Below, piece by piece: positions 35,904 to 46,100 of a stretch of 64,000 bases of DNA. The notes beneath the pieces are model-generated. The model was not told the origin of the DNA, ran no database searches, and saw nothing but the letters and a program-made list of their open reading frames with translations. The stretch covers positions 1 to 64,000 of the forward strand of contig NZ_VYVA01000005.1 in assembly GCF_009193215.1 (NCBI RefSeq), in the 5' to 3' direction. Source of the stretch: Flavicella marina. Lineage in GTDB: Bacteria > Bacteroidota > Bacteroidia > Flavobacteriales > Flavobacteriaceae. The position numbers and the translations under genes were made by a program. Each line of letters begins with the position of its first letter. Position 1 is the first letter of the stretch.

Positions 35904-37952
35904 ATGAAGAAAATTCTCAATACAATATACCAGAATAATACAATTATTTATAAGGTATTACTTTTTTTAGCAACCACATTTTTAATCGTTTATTTTTTTC
36001 CGAAAGGAGGGAAGTTCAAGTATGAGTTTCAAAAAGGGAAACCTTGGCAATACGAAAATTTGTATGCACCCTTTGATTTTGCAATTCAAAAGAGCGAGTC
36101 GGTAATTGAAGAAGAAAAGAAAAAGATAATTTCTACTTCTAAATTGTTTTTTGAGTATGATTTTGATGTATTTCCAGTTGTGCAGAAAAAAATGACCGAC
36201 AAGGTAAAGACATTGTCTGTTGATTCTTTAACGCAGCAAGTGTTAATTCATAAAGGGAGTACAATTTTATCGGCGTTGTATAAAAAGGGTTTTTTAGAGT
36301 CAGCTAGTGAATCTAAAATAAGAGATACAAATACGAATATCGTATTGAGAAAAGGAAATGAAATTGATGAACTTGCGTTTACAGAATTGGTAACTACTTC
36401 AAAGTTGTTTCAGTTTATTCAATCCCAGATATCTAAAAAATCACAATACAAATACAACGATCAGTTAGTTCATGTATTATCGCAAGTGGTTGAACCTAAC
36501 GTAAAATTTGATGAAAATTATACGAATAAAGCGTTGCAAAATTCGATTAGTTCAATTTCGTATACGACCGGTTTGATAAGTGCCAGTCAACTGATTATTT
36601 TTAAGGGAGATATTGTAGAAGGTGAAAAATATGCTATTTTGAATTCTTTGAAAGAAGAGTATAAATCGCAAACTTGGAGTAAAACAAACTATTACTGGAT
36701 TGTTTTTGGATATACCATATTAGTGTCATTGGCTTTATTGATGTTGTTGTTGTTTTTACGAAAAGAACGCGCTGAAATATTTAATGATAATACCAAAATT
36801 ACCTTTATTTTCTTCAATGTTTTGATGATGATTTTCTTGGTAACCTTTACAATAAAATACCAAGTTGATTATTTATATGTAGTACCGCTTAGTATTTTGC
36901 CAATTGTTTTAAAGGCGTTTTTTGATGCCCGATTGGGGATGTTTACCCATGTGCTTACGGTTCTTTTGCTTGGGTTTATTGTACCGAATAGTTTTGAGTT
37001 TATTTACTTACAAATAATTGCAGGTATTGTAACCATTCTTACGGTTTCTGAATTGTACAAAAGAGCGAATTTATTTATTTCGGTCGGACAGATAACGCTC
37101 ATTTATATGTTGACTTATTTTGCTTTCTCAGTAATTCACGAAGGCTCGGTGACTCAAATAAATTGGGATTATTTTGTGATGTTTGCTTTGAATGGAGTAT
37201 TGTCATTTTTGTCGCTGTTTTTAATTTGGATGTATGAAAAATTATTTGGGTTGGTTTCTGATGTAACCTTGTTAGAGCTTTCAAACACAAATTCTAAATT
37301 ATTAAGAGATTTAAATGAAAAAGCACCTGGTACATTTCAGCACTCTATGCAAGTGGCGAATTTAGCAGAGGCAGCTGCGAATGAAATTGGAGCAAATTCA
37401 ATGTTGGTTAGAACCGGAGCTTTGTATCATGATATTGGAAAAATAGTAAACCCAATGTATTTTACAGAGAATCAGTCTACAGCGGTAAACCCACATGATG
37501 AGCTGACACCAAAAGATAGTGCCGATATAATTATTGGTCATGTCTTGAATGGGATAGAATTGGCGAAGAAAAATGGATTGCCAGATCGAATTATTGATTT
37601 TATTCGCACACATCATGGAACTAGTACTGTGTATTATTTTTACAAAAAAGAAGAGGAAGGGAATTTAGGAGATATTAGAAAAGAAGATTTTCAATACCCT
37701 GGGCCGATTCCATTTTCTAAAGAAACGGCGATATTGATGATGAGTGATGCTGCGGAAGCCGCTTCAAAAAGTTTAAAAGAGCCAACAGCTCAGGCAATTG
37801 ATGTTTTGATTGATAGAATTACTTCAAAACAAATGGAAGACGGTCAATTTAGAAATGCCGATATTACATTTAAAGAGATAGAAACCATAAAAAAAGTATT
37901 GAAAAAGAAATTAAAAAACATCTATCACTTGCGTATTGAATACCCAGAATAG
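35904..37952 (+). CDS. 7TM-HD phosphohydrolase (PgpH-like c-di-AMP phosphodiesterase family)
   Basis: A 682-residue protein with the PgpH/YqfF architecture: an N-terminal membrane segment, an extracytoplasmic 7TMR-HDED domain (about 45-255), seven membrane helices (about 265-455) and a cytoplasmic HD domain (about 475-640). HD residues are seen in FQHSMQVANLA, ALYHDIGKI and IRTHHGT. In Listeria PgpH degrades c-di-AMP. It is probably a c-di-AMP turnover enzyme here too, which is relevant to the nearby K+ transport genes only by general knowledge. Confidence 0.92.
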   Translation: MKKILNTIYQNNTIIYKVLLFLATTFLIVYFFPKGGKFKYEFQKGKPWQYENLYAPFDFAIQKSESVIEEEKKKIISTSKLFFEYDFDVFPVVQKKMTDKVKTLSVDSLTQQVLIHKGSTILSALYKKGFLESASESKIRDTNTNIVLRKGNEIDELAFTELVTTSKLFQFIQSQISKKSQYKYNDQLVHVLSQVVEPNVKFDENYTNKALQNSISSISYTTGLISASQLIIFKGDIVEGEKYAILNSLKEEYKSQTWSKTNYYWIVFGYTILVSLALLMLLLFLRKERAEIFNDNTKITFIFFNVLMMIFLVTFTIKYQVDYLYVVPLSILPIVLKAFFDARLGMFTHVLTVLLLGFIVPNSFEFIYLQIIAGIVTILTVSELYKRANLFISVGQITLIYMLTYFAFSVIHEGSVTQINWDYFVMFALNGVLSFLSLFLIWMYEKLFGLVSDVTLLELSNTNSKLLRDLNEKAPGTFQHSMQVANLAEAAANEIGANSMLVRTGALYHDIGKIVNPMYFTENQSTAVNPHDELTPKDSADIIIGHVLNGIELAKKNGLPDRIIDFIRTHHGTSTVYYFYKKEEEGNLGDIRKEDFQYPGPIPFSKETAILMMSDAAEAASKSLKEPTAQAIDVLIDRITSKQMEDGQFRNADITFKEIETIKKVLKKKLKNIYHLRIEYPE

Positions 37953-38108
37953 TTCATTTTTAAAAATTTTCTAGTACCCATTTAAAAAATATTTTTTTTG
38001 ACAAGAGTTGCTTAGAAGTTTAAATTTCTTGATTTCAAGGAGTTGTTTGTTATTGGAAGATAAGTGTAGGAAAAAAATAAAGATTTGATAAAAAAAAACA
38101 ACTAAAAT

Positions 38109-38140
38109 GTTGTGTAATACATAAACGTAATGTAGATTTG
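38109..38140 (+). promoter_or_regulatory. candidate promoter of the tRNA-Ser/Pro/Arg cluster
   Basis: TAGATTTG (38133-38140) fits the TAnnTTTG -7 box. A TTG (38110-38112) lies 20 bases upstream, the right spacing for a Bacteroidota -33 element. It lies about 57 bases before tRNA-Ser. Confidence 0.6.
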
Positions 38141-38196
38141 CACACGCAAAAAATAAGTTCTTTTACACAATTAAAATATTAAGATTGTAAAATCTT

Positions 38197-38283
38197 GGAG
38201 AGGTGCCGGAGTGGCCGAACGGGGCTCCCTGCTAAGGAGTTGTACCTTTACGGGTACCGGGGGTTCGAATCCCTTCCTCTCCG
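38197..38283 (+). tRNA. tRNA-Ser (anticodon GCT)
   Basis: 87-base cloverleaf with a long variable arm. The acceptor GGAGAGG pairs with CCTCTCC, the anticodon loop is CTCCCT-GCT-AAGGAG, and the T-loop is GGTTCGAATC. CCA is not encoded. Confidence 0.97.
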
Positions 38284-38311
38284 CATTATTTTTTTTCAAT
38301 CTTCTATACTT

Positions 38312-38386
38312 CGGGGTGTAGCGTAGCCCGGTCATCGCGCCTCGTTTGGGACGAGGAGGTCGCAGGTTCGAATCCTGCCACCCCGA
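38312..38386 (+). tRNA. tRNA-Pro (anticodon TGG)
   Basis: Acceptor CGGGGTG pairs with CACCCCG, anticodon stem CCTCG/CGAGG with loop TTTGGGA, and T-loop GGTTCGAATC. Confidence 0.97.
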
Positions 38387-38432
38387 CGAAGTAAAGAATT
38401 TAATTGCATTATCAATACTTAGTATTGTTAAT

Positions 38433-38506
38433 GGGCGCATAGCTCAGCTGGATAGAGCACCTCCCTTCTAAGGAGGCGGTCGAAGGTTCGAATCCTTCTG
38501 CGCTCA
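38433..38506 (+). tRNA. tRNA-Arg (anticodon TCT), probable island integration site
   Basis: Acceptor GGGCGCA pairs with TGCGCTC (one G-T), anticodon stem CCTCC/GGAGG with loop CTTCTAA, and T-loop GGTTCGAATC. It is the last chromosomal gene before a tyrosine integrase in the same orientation, so its 3' end is the likely attachment site. Confidence 0.97.
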
Positions 38507-38907
38507 CTTTTTGAGATATCAAAAAGAATCAAAACCCTGTAAACCTTATGTTTACAGGGTTTTTTGTTTTTGGGAATATCAATTTATTCGATAAAAAAAC
38601 ATACCTTAGGTTCACAAATCGGTCAACACTTTTTTAATGAGTGTTTACTTTAGTGGGGTACGTAAGGAAGGAATTCCTTTCTGTTCTTTACTACGTAGAA
38701 TCAAGAAGTCAACACATCGTATTTAGTGTGTTTTTCTGATTCGATTTGGAGGTAAAATATAGGAGTGTGTTTCCTTTGTTTATGCTACTTGTAGAAGAAA
38801 TTCGGTCAACAAAAATAAATGTAAAAATTTGTTGACTTTTTAAGTACGTAGACAGCATAGTTGATTTGACTTTCGTTACTGAATATTTAATATTTAAAAC
38901 GACAACT
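38507..38907. other. 401-base gap between tRNA-Arg and integrase: terminator and putative attL/integrase arm sites
   Basis: No gene is seen. A terminator lies at 38531-38564. Further on the word GTCAACA(C/A) recurs at 38621-38629, 38707-38715 and 38804-38812, and inverted (GTTGAC) at 38831-38836. TACGTA words and an AAGGAATTCCTT palindrome also occur. Repeated short words beside an integrase gene are typical of arm-type binding sites. Confidence 0.5.
38531..38564. terminator. intrinsic terminator after the tRNA cluster
   Basis: AAAACCCTGTAAAC-CTTAT-GTTTACAGGGTTTTT is a 14-bp perfect stem with a T-tract. Confidence 0.95.
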
Positions 38908-40173
38908 ATGAAAGCAACAACAACAGTATCGATCCTAATTTGGGTCAACACTTCACGTGCAAAAAATGGACAAGCAGATCTTTTTGCAAGAGTAACGGTA
39001 AATCAGAAAAGAGTAAACATTTCTCTAAAACGAAAAATTGACATCGCTACCTGGGAAAAGGGCAGAGGTTGTGTCCGTGGAAACGGTGCAAAAGCTAGAA
39101 TTATCAATCAGTATATTGATCAAGTAAAAAGTGAACTCTTCCAGGCATATCAAGAATTGCGAAGTGAAAAGGAGTTGATCACTGCGGAGGCAATTAAGGC
39201 TAGGTTTCTTGGAGAAGAAGAACAGAAATACACTTTACTTGAAATGTTTGACTACCACAATAAAAAAATGGGTAGAAAGTTACACCCCGTAACATTAAGA
39301 CATTATCTAACTTCTCAAAAATACCTTATCGAATATATTGAATCGGAATACAAGAGGTCGAATCTAAATCTCAATAAACTCTCGTATGCTTTTTTAATTG
39401 GTTTCGAAAATTTTCTATTGAGTTACAAACCCAAAAAAGGATATTCAAAAATTGGGAATAATACGGTTATGAAACATATTCAAAGACTTCGAAAAATGGT
39501 TACCATGGCGTTCCATATGGAATGGATAGATAAAGATCCATTTGTGAAATTCAAATCTTCATTCGATAAATCTGAACGTGATTTTCTAACGGAAAGGGAG
39601 CTGGGGTATATTGAAAGTTACAATTCAAATTCAGAAAAACTGATGGTTGTGAAAGACTTATTTGTTTTTAGTTGTTATACAGGTATTTCTTATATCGATA
39701 TAATGAACCTTACAGAACAAAATCTTTTATTAGGAATCGATGGTAACATTTGGATTATCACAAAAAGACATAAAACGGATACGCCGGTTAAAGTTCCTAT
39801 ACTCCCGAAGGCACAATTGATACTTGATAAATACAAAGATCACCCAAGAACGGCAGTGTCAAAAACCTTACTTCCTGTAATTTCCAATCAAAAAATAAAT
39901 TCCTATCTAAAGGAAATAGCGAGTTTGAGTGAAATTAATAAGCGGTTAACTTTTCATATGGCACGCCATACATTTGCTACAACTGTAACACTGTCAAATG
40001 GAGTTCCAATTGAAACCGTTTCAAAAATGTTGGGACATACCAAAATCACGACAACGCAGATATATGCGAAAGTAATAGAAAGAAAGGTTAGTGAAGATAT
40101 GGGGAATCTTAGGTCGCTTTTAGAATCAAAAAAGGATAGTTATGAAGCAAACTCTAAAATTAACATTTGTTAA
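38908..40173 (+). CDS. tyrosine-family site-specific integrase (Bacteroidota ICE type)
   Basis: A 421-residue recombinase. It has an N-terminal arm-binding domain (VSILIWVNTSRAKNGQ... ISLKRKIDIATW), a SAM-like core-binding domain (about 105-205) and a C-terminal catalytic domain. Catalytic HxxR is H350/R353 (HMARHTFAT), then LGH at H377 and nucleophile Y386 (IYAKV). The usual first catalytic Arg (TGLR) is replaced: the site reads CYTGISYIDI. The same loss is known in CTnDOT integrase and relatives. The start at MKATTTVSILIW is preferred to 38866. It probably drives integration at tRNA-Arg. Confidence 0.95.
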   Translation: MKATTTVSILIWVNTSRAKNGQADLFARVTVNQKRVNISLKRKIDIATWEKGRGCVRGNGAKARIINQYIDQVKSELFQAYQELRSEKELITAEAIKARFLGEEEQKYTLLEMFDYHNKKMGRKLHPVTLRHYLTSQKYLIEYIESEYKRSNLNLNKLSYAFLIGFENFLLSYKPKKGYSKIGNNTVMKHIQRLRKMVTMAFHMEWIDKDPFVKFKSSFDKSERDFLTERELGYIESYNSNSEKLMVVKDLFVFSCYTGISYIDIMNLTEQNLLLGIDGNIWIITKRHKTDTPVKVPILPKAQLILDKYKDHPRTAVSKTLLPVISNQKINSYLKEIASLSEINKRLTFHMARHTFATTVTLSNGVPIETVSKMLGHTKITTTQIYAKVIERKVSEDMGNLRSLLESKKDSYEANSKINIC

Positions 40174-40215
40174 TATTTGATGTGTTTTGTACTTTTAGTT
40201 CGCTAAAATAAACCT

Positions 40216-41070
40216 ATGAAAAAAATATTACCATTAATCGACAGTTATGCTGTTCGAAAGAAAAATCTTGCGTCGAAAAATTTAAACCGACAAAAACATC
40301 TAAAAGAAAAGATAACACTTACCAAAGAGTTTATCCATGAATTAAGACTGCATGTTAGAAAAAACAACTTCAATAATGTAGAGGATGAAATTTATTTTTT
40401 TAAATATGTGAAACCCAAAATATGTAGTGAACTATTGTTTTACACTTGTCAGCTATCTTTTTATACAGAGAAACCAAATGCAACAATCTGCATTCAAAAA
40501 GATTACATGAAATCTTCACTTAAAAAACTCGAATCTAGAAAAAGAAAAAATTTAAAGTTTTATAAATACTATAAGAATGGTGAAGATATATTTGATGATA
40601 AATATTTTTTAAGAGGAAACGGTCAATTCCATTTGTTTGCTTCTCCAGATGTTTTGTACTCCGATCCTGAATTTAATACAAGTCATGATGTGTTGGCTTC
40701 TGAAGTAATTGTATACGATCTATTGACGGAGTTTTATAAAAATGAATTGAAACAATTGAAAAATAAAAATATCATTTGTCCAGATAAAACAACAATCAAA
40801 AATCAAGCCTTCCCTAAAATTAGATGGACAGCCTCTAAAACCGATTTAATTGAGTTGGTGTATTCTTTAAAGCTATCAGGCTCTATTGATGATGGAAACG
40901 GACATTTAAAGAATATCATGGAATCAATGGCTTCCTTGTTTGATGTTGAGCTAGGGAATTATTACAAAACCTATTCAGAAATCAAAAATAGAAACAAACA
41001 CAAAACAAGGTTTTTACATTCTTTAACCGAGGTACTGTCCTCGAAATTAGAAGAAGACGATAGGTATTAA
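40216..41070 (+). CDS. RteC-domain protein
   Basis: A 284-residue basic protein. Its C-terminal third (LIELVYSLKLSGSIDDGNGH, then FDVELGNYYKTYSEIKNRNKHKTRFLHSL) matches the RteC family from Bacteroides conjugative transposons. There RteC activates excision genes through a winged-helix C-terminal domain. Placed 42 bases after the integrase and followed by a strong terminator, it probably regulates island excision. Confidence 0.82.
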   Translation: MKKILPLIDSYAVRKKNLASKNLNRQKHLKEKITLTKEFIHELRLHVRKNNFNNVEDEIYFFKYVKPKICSELLFYTCQLSFYTEKPNATICIQKDYMKSSLKKLESRKRKNLKFYKYYKNGEDIFDDKYFLRGNGQFHLFASPDVLYSDPEFNTSHDVLASEVIVYDLLTEFYKNELKQLKNKNIICPDKTTIKNQAFPKIRWTASKTDLIELVYSLKLSGSIDDGNGHLKNIMESMASLFDVELGNYYKTYSEIKNRNKHKTRFLHSLTEVLSSKLEEDDRY

Positions 41071-41102
41071 AAATTCGGTAGTTGCATAACTACCGAATTT
41101 TT
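41071..41102 (+). terminator. intrinsic terminator after rteC-like gene
   Basis: AAATTCGGTAGTT-GCAT-AACTACCGAATTT is a 13-bp perfect stem followed by more Ts. Confidence 0.93.
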
Positions 41103-41321
41103 GTTTTTAGAGTCTTTTTAGAGTCTTTTATAAAACCTGAACTACCGAAGAATTCGAAAAACATCCTCATGCAAATGTTGTTTTTATTGCAAGCGCTATT
41201 TTTTTTGCTATTGTTTTTCGGAAGGTTACGAACAGCTACCGAATGATTTTCATGAATTCTGATGAGCTTTGTAAAACGAAAGTCAAATCGTACTATTTAT
41301 TAACTAAAAAAACAAAAAGTT

Positions 41322-41594
41322 ATGGCAGCAGAAATTATCACAACAGATGATTTAAGAGAGTTTAAAATGGAAATGTTAGAAGGAATTCAGGATTTATTGC
41401 AAAATCAATCATCCTTGAAACCAAAGAAATATTTAAAATCAGCAGAACTCATGGAGCTTTTGCAAATAAGTTCTGGAACGTTACAAACACTGCGTATCAA
41501 CGGTACTTTAGCCTATTCAAAAATAGGTGGGATTATTTATTACGACTACGAAGAAATACTAAAAGTACTAGAACAAAACAAAGTAGAAAATTAG
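41322..41594 (+). CDS. excisionase-like helix-turn-helix protein
   Basis: A 90-residue protein. Its C-terminal half is a MerR/excisionase-type HTH_17 domain (YLKSAELMELLQISSGTLQT, RINGTLAYSKIGGIIYYDYEEI), preceded by an amphipathic helical stretch. Such proteins are the usual recombination directionality factor or repressor in Bacteroidota integrative elements. It follows a 220-base untranslated region and is 8 bases before the next gene. Confidence 0.82.
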   Translation: MAAEIITTDDLREFKMEMLEGIQDLLQNQSSLKPKKYLKSAELMELLQISSGTLQTLRINGTLAYSKIGGIIYYDYEEILKVLEQNKVEN

Positions 41595-41602
41595 ATTGCT
41601 AT

Positions 41603-42073
41603 ATGCCAAGTGTAAATTATATCTCACACTTAAATAATTTCTTTTTAAAAATCCCAAAAGACAAAAGACTAAAAACTACCCACATAAGTCTATACCTTGC
41701 ATTGTTTTATACATGGAATAATGCTAGGTTTTCTAAGGAGTTTTTTATCAACAGAAACGAAATTATGCAGCAATCTAAGATTGGTTCAAAGGGGACTTAT
41801 CATAAATGCATTACGGAATTGTCTAAATGGAAATATTTAAAATATACACCTTCATACAATCCACAAATGGGAAGTACAATTAGCATGTTCTATTTTGGAA
41901 CATGTACTGAACAGGTACCGAACCAACACCGTACTAATAATGGTACAGGTAGTGTACAAGTATCGGGTCCTTATATAAAGAATACTAAAGATAATAAACA
42001 ATATAAACAGAGACACAATGATTTTGATTCTTTAAAAGTTGAAAATGACAAAGATTACAACGAACCCCTGTAA
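41603..42073 (+). CDS. small mobile-element protein with probable winged-helix region
   Basis: A 156-residue protein. Residues about 20-95 look like a helix-turn-helix unit (TTHISLYLALFYTWNNARFS... INRNEIMQQSKIGSKGTYHKCITELSKWKYL), as in replication or relaxation regulators found on Bacteroidota integrative elements. The tail is polar and low complexity. It lies between the HTH gene and a DnaC-like ATPase. I do not assign a defined family. Confidence 0.55.
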   Translation: MPSVNYISHLNNFFLKIPKDKRLKTTHISLYLALFYTWNNARFSKEFFINRNEIMQQSKIGSKGTYHKCITELSKWKYLKYTPSYNPQMGSTISMFYFGTCTEQVPNQHRTNNGTGSVQVSGPYIKNTKDNKQYKQRHNDFDSLKVENDKDYNEPL

Positions 42074-42101
42074 ATAACAGTTTAAAAAAATTAGCATCAC
42101 G

Positions 42102-42124
42102 TTGACTGAGCTTGTCGAAGTCAA
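42102..42124. repeat. REP-like palindrome, TTGACT-GAGCTTGTCGA-AGTCAA type (copy 1)
   Basis: Same 11-base core as the palindrome at 2004-2026 but with arms TTGACT/AGTCAA instead of AACCCT/AGGGTT. Confidence 0.85.
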
Positions 42125-42169
42125 AAGTGTTTGACAAAAGTAAAGAAAGTTTCCGAACCCTGAGTATTT

Positions 42170-42190
42170 ACCCTGAGCGTGCTGAAGGGT
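42170..42190. repeat. REP-like palindrome, ACCCT-GAGCGTGCTGA-AGGGT variant
   Basis: Variant core flanked by complementary ACCCT and AGGGT arms, in the gap before the DnaC-like ATPase gene. Confidence 0.75.
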
Positions 42191-42276
42191 GTCAAGGGTT
42201 AGAACATCAAGAAAAAATGAAAGAATAACTTTTTTAATGCAGGTTAAAACGAAAGTAAATCAATAACAGTATCATG

Positions 42277-42299
42277 TTGACTGAGCTTGTCGAAGTCAA
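42277..42299. repeat. REP-like palindrome, TTGACT-GAGCTTGTCGA-AGTCAA type (copy 2)
   Basis: Identical to the copy at 42102. It would encode the first residues of a longer reading of the ATPase gene, which is why the start at 42325 is preferred. Confidence 0.85.
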
Positions 42300-42324
42300 A
42301 AGAACATGTCAAAAACACAATACT

Positions 42325-42975
42325 ATGACCCCACATATAATCCAAGAAAAAGAGCAAGAATTTGCATTAGGTGTCCTTCAAAACCAAATCATCATGTATG
42401 ATTTTGATAAAATCATCAGATACCTCAATTTCAAAGGAAAGCAATTGTTCGGAAAGCACTTTAAAATTTACGATTGCGATTTGTTGATGATCTACAAGCT
42501 GGTGGTCTATTATATCCAAGACAAAGAAAATTGTAAAAAATTCGGACTCGATATTTCAAAGGGAATACTATTAACCGGTCCTGTGGGATGCGGTAAGACT
42601 TCTTTGATGAAATTGTTAAAACATATCACACCACACTTGATGTCTTATGATGTTGTACCATGCCGTGATACAGTTTTTCAGTTCAATAGCAAAGGGTTTA
42701 CTATAATTGAAAAATACGGTAATACGAATTCCTATTGCTTTGATGATGTTGGTATAGAAACCAAAGGAAAACACTTTGGACAGGATTGTAATGTGATCGG
42801 AGAAATCCTGCTTTCTCGTTATGATTTGTTTCTAAAATCAAAACAAAAAACATTTGCAACGACCAACCTCAACGCAAATGAAATAGAAGCGAGATATGGT
42901 TCAAGAGTACGTTCTAGAATGAGGCAACTATTCAATTTGGTGGCGTTTGATAAGAGTTGTGTGGATAAAAGGTAA
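42325..42975 (+). CDS. DnaC/IstB-like AAA ATPase
   Basis: A 216-residue P-loop ATPase. Walker A is GPVGCGKTSLM, the Walker B-like segment is NSYCFDDVGIE, and sensor and arginine regions are FATTNLNANEIEARYGSRVRSRMRQLF, as in DnaC/IstB helicase-loader or transposition ATPases. The start at MTPHIIQEKEQ is preferred. It could load a helicase for island replication after excision, or serve as an accessory ATPase. No replication-initiator partner is certain. Confidence 0.8.
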   Translation: MTPHIIQEKEQEFALGVLQNQIIMYDFDKIIRYLNFKGKQLFGKHFKIYDCDLLMIYKLVVYYIQDKENCKKFGLDISKGILLTGPVGCGKTSLMKLLKHITPHLMSYDVVPCRDTVFQFNSKGFTIIEKYGNTNSYCFDDVGIETKGKHFGQDCNVIGEILLSRYDLFLKSKQKTFATTNLNANEIEARYGSRVRSRMRQLFNLVAFDKSCVDKR

Positions 42976-43096
42976 GTCTCTAACTGTGTTTCATTCTTTA
43001 ATTAATACAGTTCATCCCTTTTTTGTGTCATTTCGCGTTATATAAAATCTCACATCGGTTACTCTTGTTTATTTTTGATTAACTCAATTGTTATAG

Positions 43097-43136
43097 AAAC
43101 AAGTGCTTTTATGAACTAATTGATTTACACTTGTTT
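43097..43136. promoter_or_regulatory. inverted repeat AAACAAGTG-N22-CACTTGTTT upstream of the helicase operon
   Basis: Perfect 9-base arms at 43097-43105 and 43128-43136, ending 24 bases before the preferred helicase start. It could be a dimeric operator or an mRNA stem. No T-run follows, so it is not a terminator. Confidence 0.55.
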
Positions 43137-43160
43137 GCAAAATTAAAACAAGAAAAAGTT

Positions 43161-46100
43161 ATGAAAAAGTATACCGCAAATTATTCTCATACAAATCATA
43201 ATTTTGTTATTCAAAATCTATCTGCTCCTAGAATAGAATCTGATTACCTTTCAGCAATCCTTGTTGTTAAAAACTTAATTCAAAGAGGTAGTCCTACTTC
43301 AATGAGTCAATACTTACAAGAAATTTATGGATCTGTTCATCGAGAATCTCATTATTTCCATTTAATTACGAAATCAAAACAAACTTGGTATAATACAATT
43401 AAAGGAGATGAAGCAAACAATTATTTCCCCGCGCGAACATTTCTTGAGGATAGAATAATCGAAGATTTACCTGAATATGAATTTATAAAGCAGTTAATAA
43501 TTCCTGAAATTGAAATTAATGAAATAACACAACGAAAGGATGAAAATTTCAATTACCAATGTGTAGACTTTTTTCTGCCTCAAGCAAATTTAGTAATAGA
43601 AATAGATGGACAACAACATAAACAAGATGCTGATCGTGTTATTGATTTAACTAGAGATAACTATTTATCCTTATCAAATGTACTAACTGTTAGAATTAAT
43701 ACTGCAGATCTGGAGTCTAAAAATGCAACCTATTTTCAACAAATAGAAATAATAAGAAATCGACTTGAAAATTATTCGGAGTTACTTAGTTTATATAAAA
43801 CAAATTATAACCTTAAAAAATCTGAAATATCGGATAAGGTGTTAAAAACAAGATTATTACCATCGGCCATAATTCGTTTTCAAGTTTTGGTTTTAGAATT
43901 GCTAGAAACAGGTCAATTAAGTCTTAATGATGATAAATGGTATTTTGAAATTAAAAATCAGGACGTAATTGGATACGAAAACGATGCCATACAAGATGTA
44001 TTCCTGTGGTTACGTCATTTATTAAGATTACAGAAAATATCTTATAAAGAGCCTAACTATAGTATTAAGAATGTTCAACAATTTAGTAATTCAAATTGTA
44101 TAAAAATTGATTTTAGCTTACTACAACGTTGGACAGATGAAAACGAATTAAATAGAGATGTTATATTTGTACGAACTGATTATCTAGATTCTTTTTTCAA
44201 CAGAAACAAGGATGATTTTGAACCAGTCAATTATTTTAAACTTAGTACCACAAAAAAACATATTTATAAACTCGCTTTTAATGAAGAATCAGATGATTTA
44301 GTATCCCTGGAGTTTTTTTTAAAGAATATTTTTGGGTATGATAAATTCAACAAAGGTCAGGTTTCTATTATTCAGAATATTTTAGAGGATAATACAACCA
44401 TCGGTCTTTTGCCAACAGGTGGTGGTAAATCTTTGACTTATCAGCTTGCCTGTTTGCTTCAGCCTTGCATAAGTTTTGTTGTGTGTCCTATAAAGTCATT
44501 AATGTATGATCAGATAAAAGATCTTAATCAGACTAATATTCAGAATGTTACAGCAGTTAATAGCGATGTGGCAGGTCCAGAACGTACTGAGATTTTAGAT
44601 AATTTTAGCAACGGGAAGTATTTTTTTGTAATAATCTCCCCAGAAAGATTCCAAACAAATGATTTTAGAGAGAGGTTACTCTCGATAAACTCCAAACTAA
44701 ATTTCTCATATGCTGTTATAGATGAAGTGCATTGTCTATCTGAATGGGGACATGATTTTAGAACCTCTTATCTAAACCTATCTAAAACAATAAAAAAACA
44801 CTGTCCTTCGATAACATTTTTAGGTTTAACCGCAACTGCTTCAGTAAATGTATTAAAGGATATTCAATTAGAGTTTAACACTTCTAAAGAAAATGTAAAA
44901 ACTCTTTCTGTTTACACCAGACCCGAACTAGAATTTATTGTAGTCAATGTTGATACTAATAAATACGTGGAAACTCTCAATATATTAAATAGACATGATG
45001 CAAAAGAAGATCTATTTAACCTAGAGTCTGAAAATCCAAAATGTGGCCTTATTTTTACACCTTTCGTTAATAATGGATTAAATGGTTGTAGTGGTTTATC
45101 AAATCATTTATCCATAAACTACAACACCCCAGTCAAGTATTATTCGGGCTCAAAGCCAAATAATTTTATTGGTACTGATAGCGATTATGAACTTTACAAA
45201 CATGAAGTACAAGATGATTATAAACAGAATAAAACAACTTTACTGACTGCTACTAAGGCTTTTGGTATGGGTATTAATAAAAAGAATATTAGTTTTACTA
45301 TTCATTATGGTATGCCGGCGTCAATGGAGTCGCTCTATCAAGAAGCAGGAAGGGCTGGTAGAGATAAGAGCGATGCAAAATGTTATGTATTACTAACGAA
45401 AGAAGATCCAGAAACCAATATTGAATCTATTTTTAATCCGGAAACATCTTACGAAGAAATTAAGGAGATTACAGCACAAGTGGGCAGAAGTGGAAAAGAT
45501 GTATTAAATCAGATTTTCTTGTATATGAACGGGTTAGACTCTATTTCAGATGAATTAGATCTAATTAAGTCTCTTCACAATACTTATTCTGAAGCTGGGT
45601 GTACAAAAATTGTATCTGCAAGAAATCTAACATCAACTAAAGCTAAAGTTGAAAAAGCTATATATCGTTTGTCAAACCTTGGTGTAATTCTAGATTGGAC
45701 TGTAGACGACTTCTTTAATGGAATATTTACAGTAACCTATGCTGATTTTTCATTAGAAACGATAGAATCTAGTTTACTTAAATTTATAAAAAAATATATC
45801 GACGATTTTGAATTCGATGAACATGATGAAAGAATAAAATATACAAATATCTTAAATGACAATCGTCTTCAGAAATTTGACCGATTGGTAAAAATATTAT
45901 TACAATGGTCATACGATAAGTTTGGTGCAAACAGAAGAGAATCATTAAGAAACGTTTATGAAAATTGTCGTAAGTATGATAATACGATTGAAGGTAAGAA
46001 TAAATTCAAACAGAGTTTAGAAGCTTATTTTAAATTTACCGATGCAATTTATGTTTTACAACATATTGCAGAAAATAATAATAATGACTTTTCAAAATGG

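Noticed and set aside
42102-42299. Repeated GAGCTTGTCGA elements as attachment sites
   Set aside because: The same core occurs between thiG and the DUF1801 gene, so it is a dispersed palindrome rather than an integration site.
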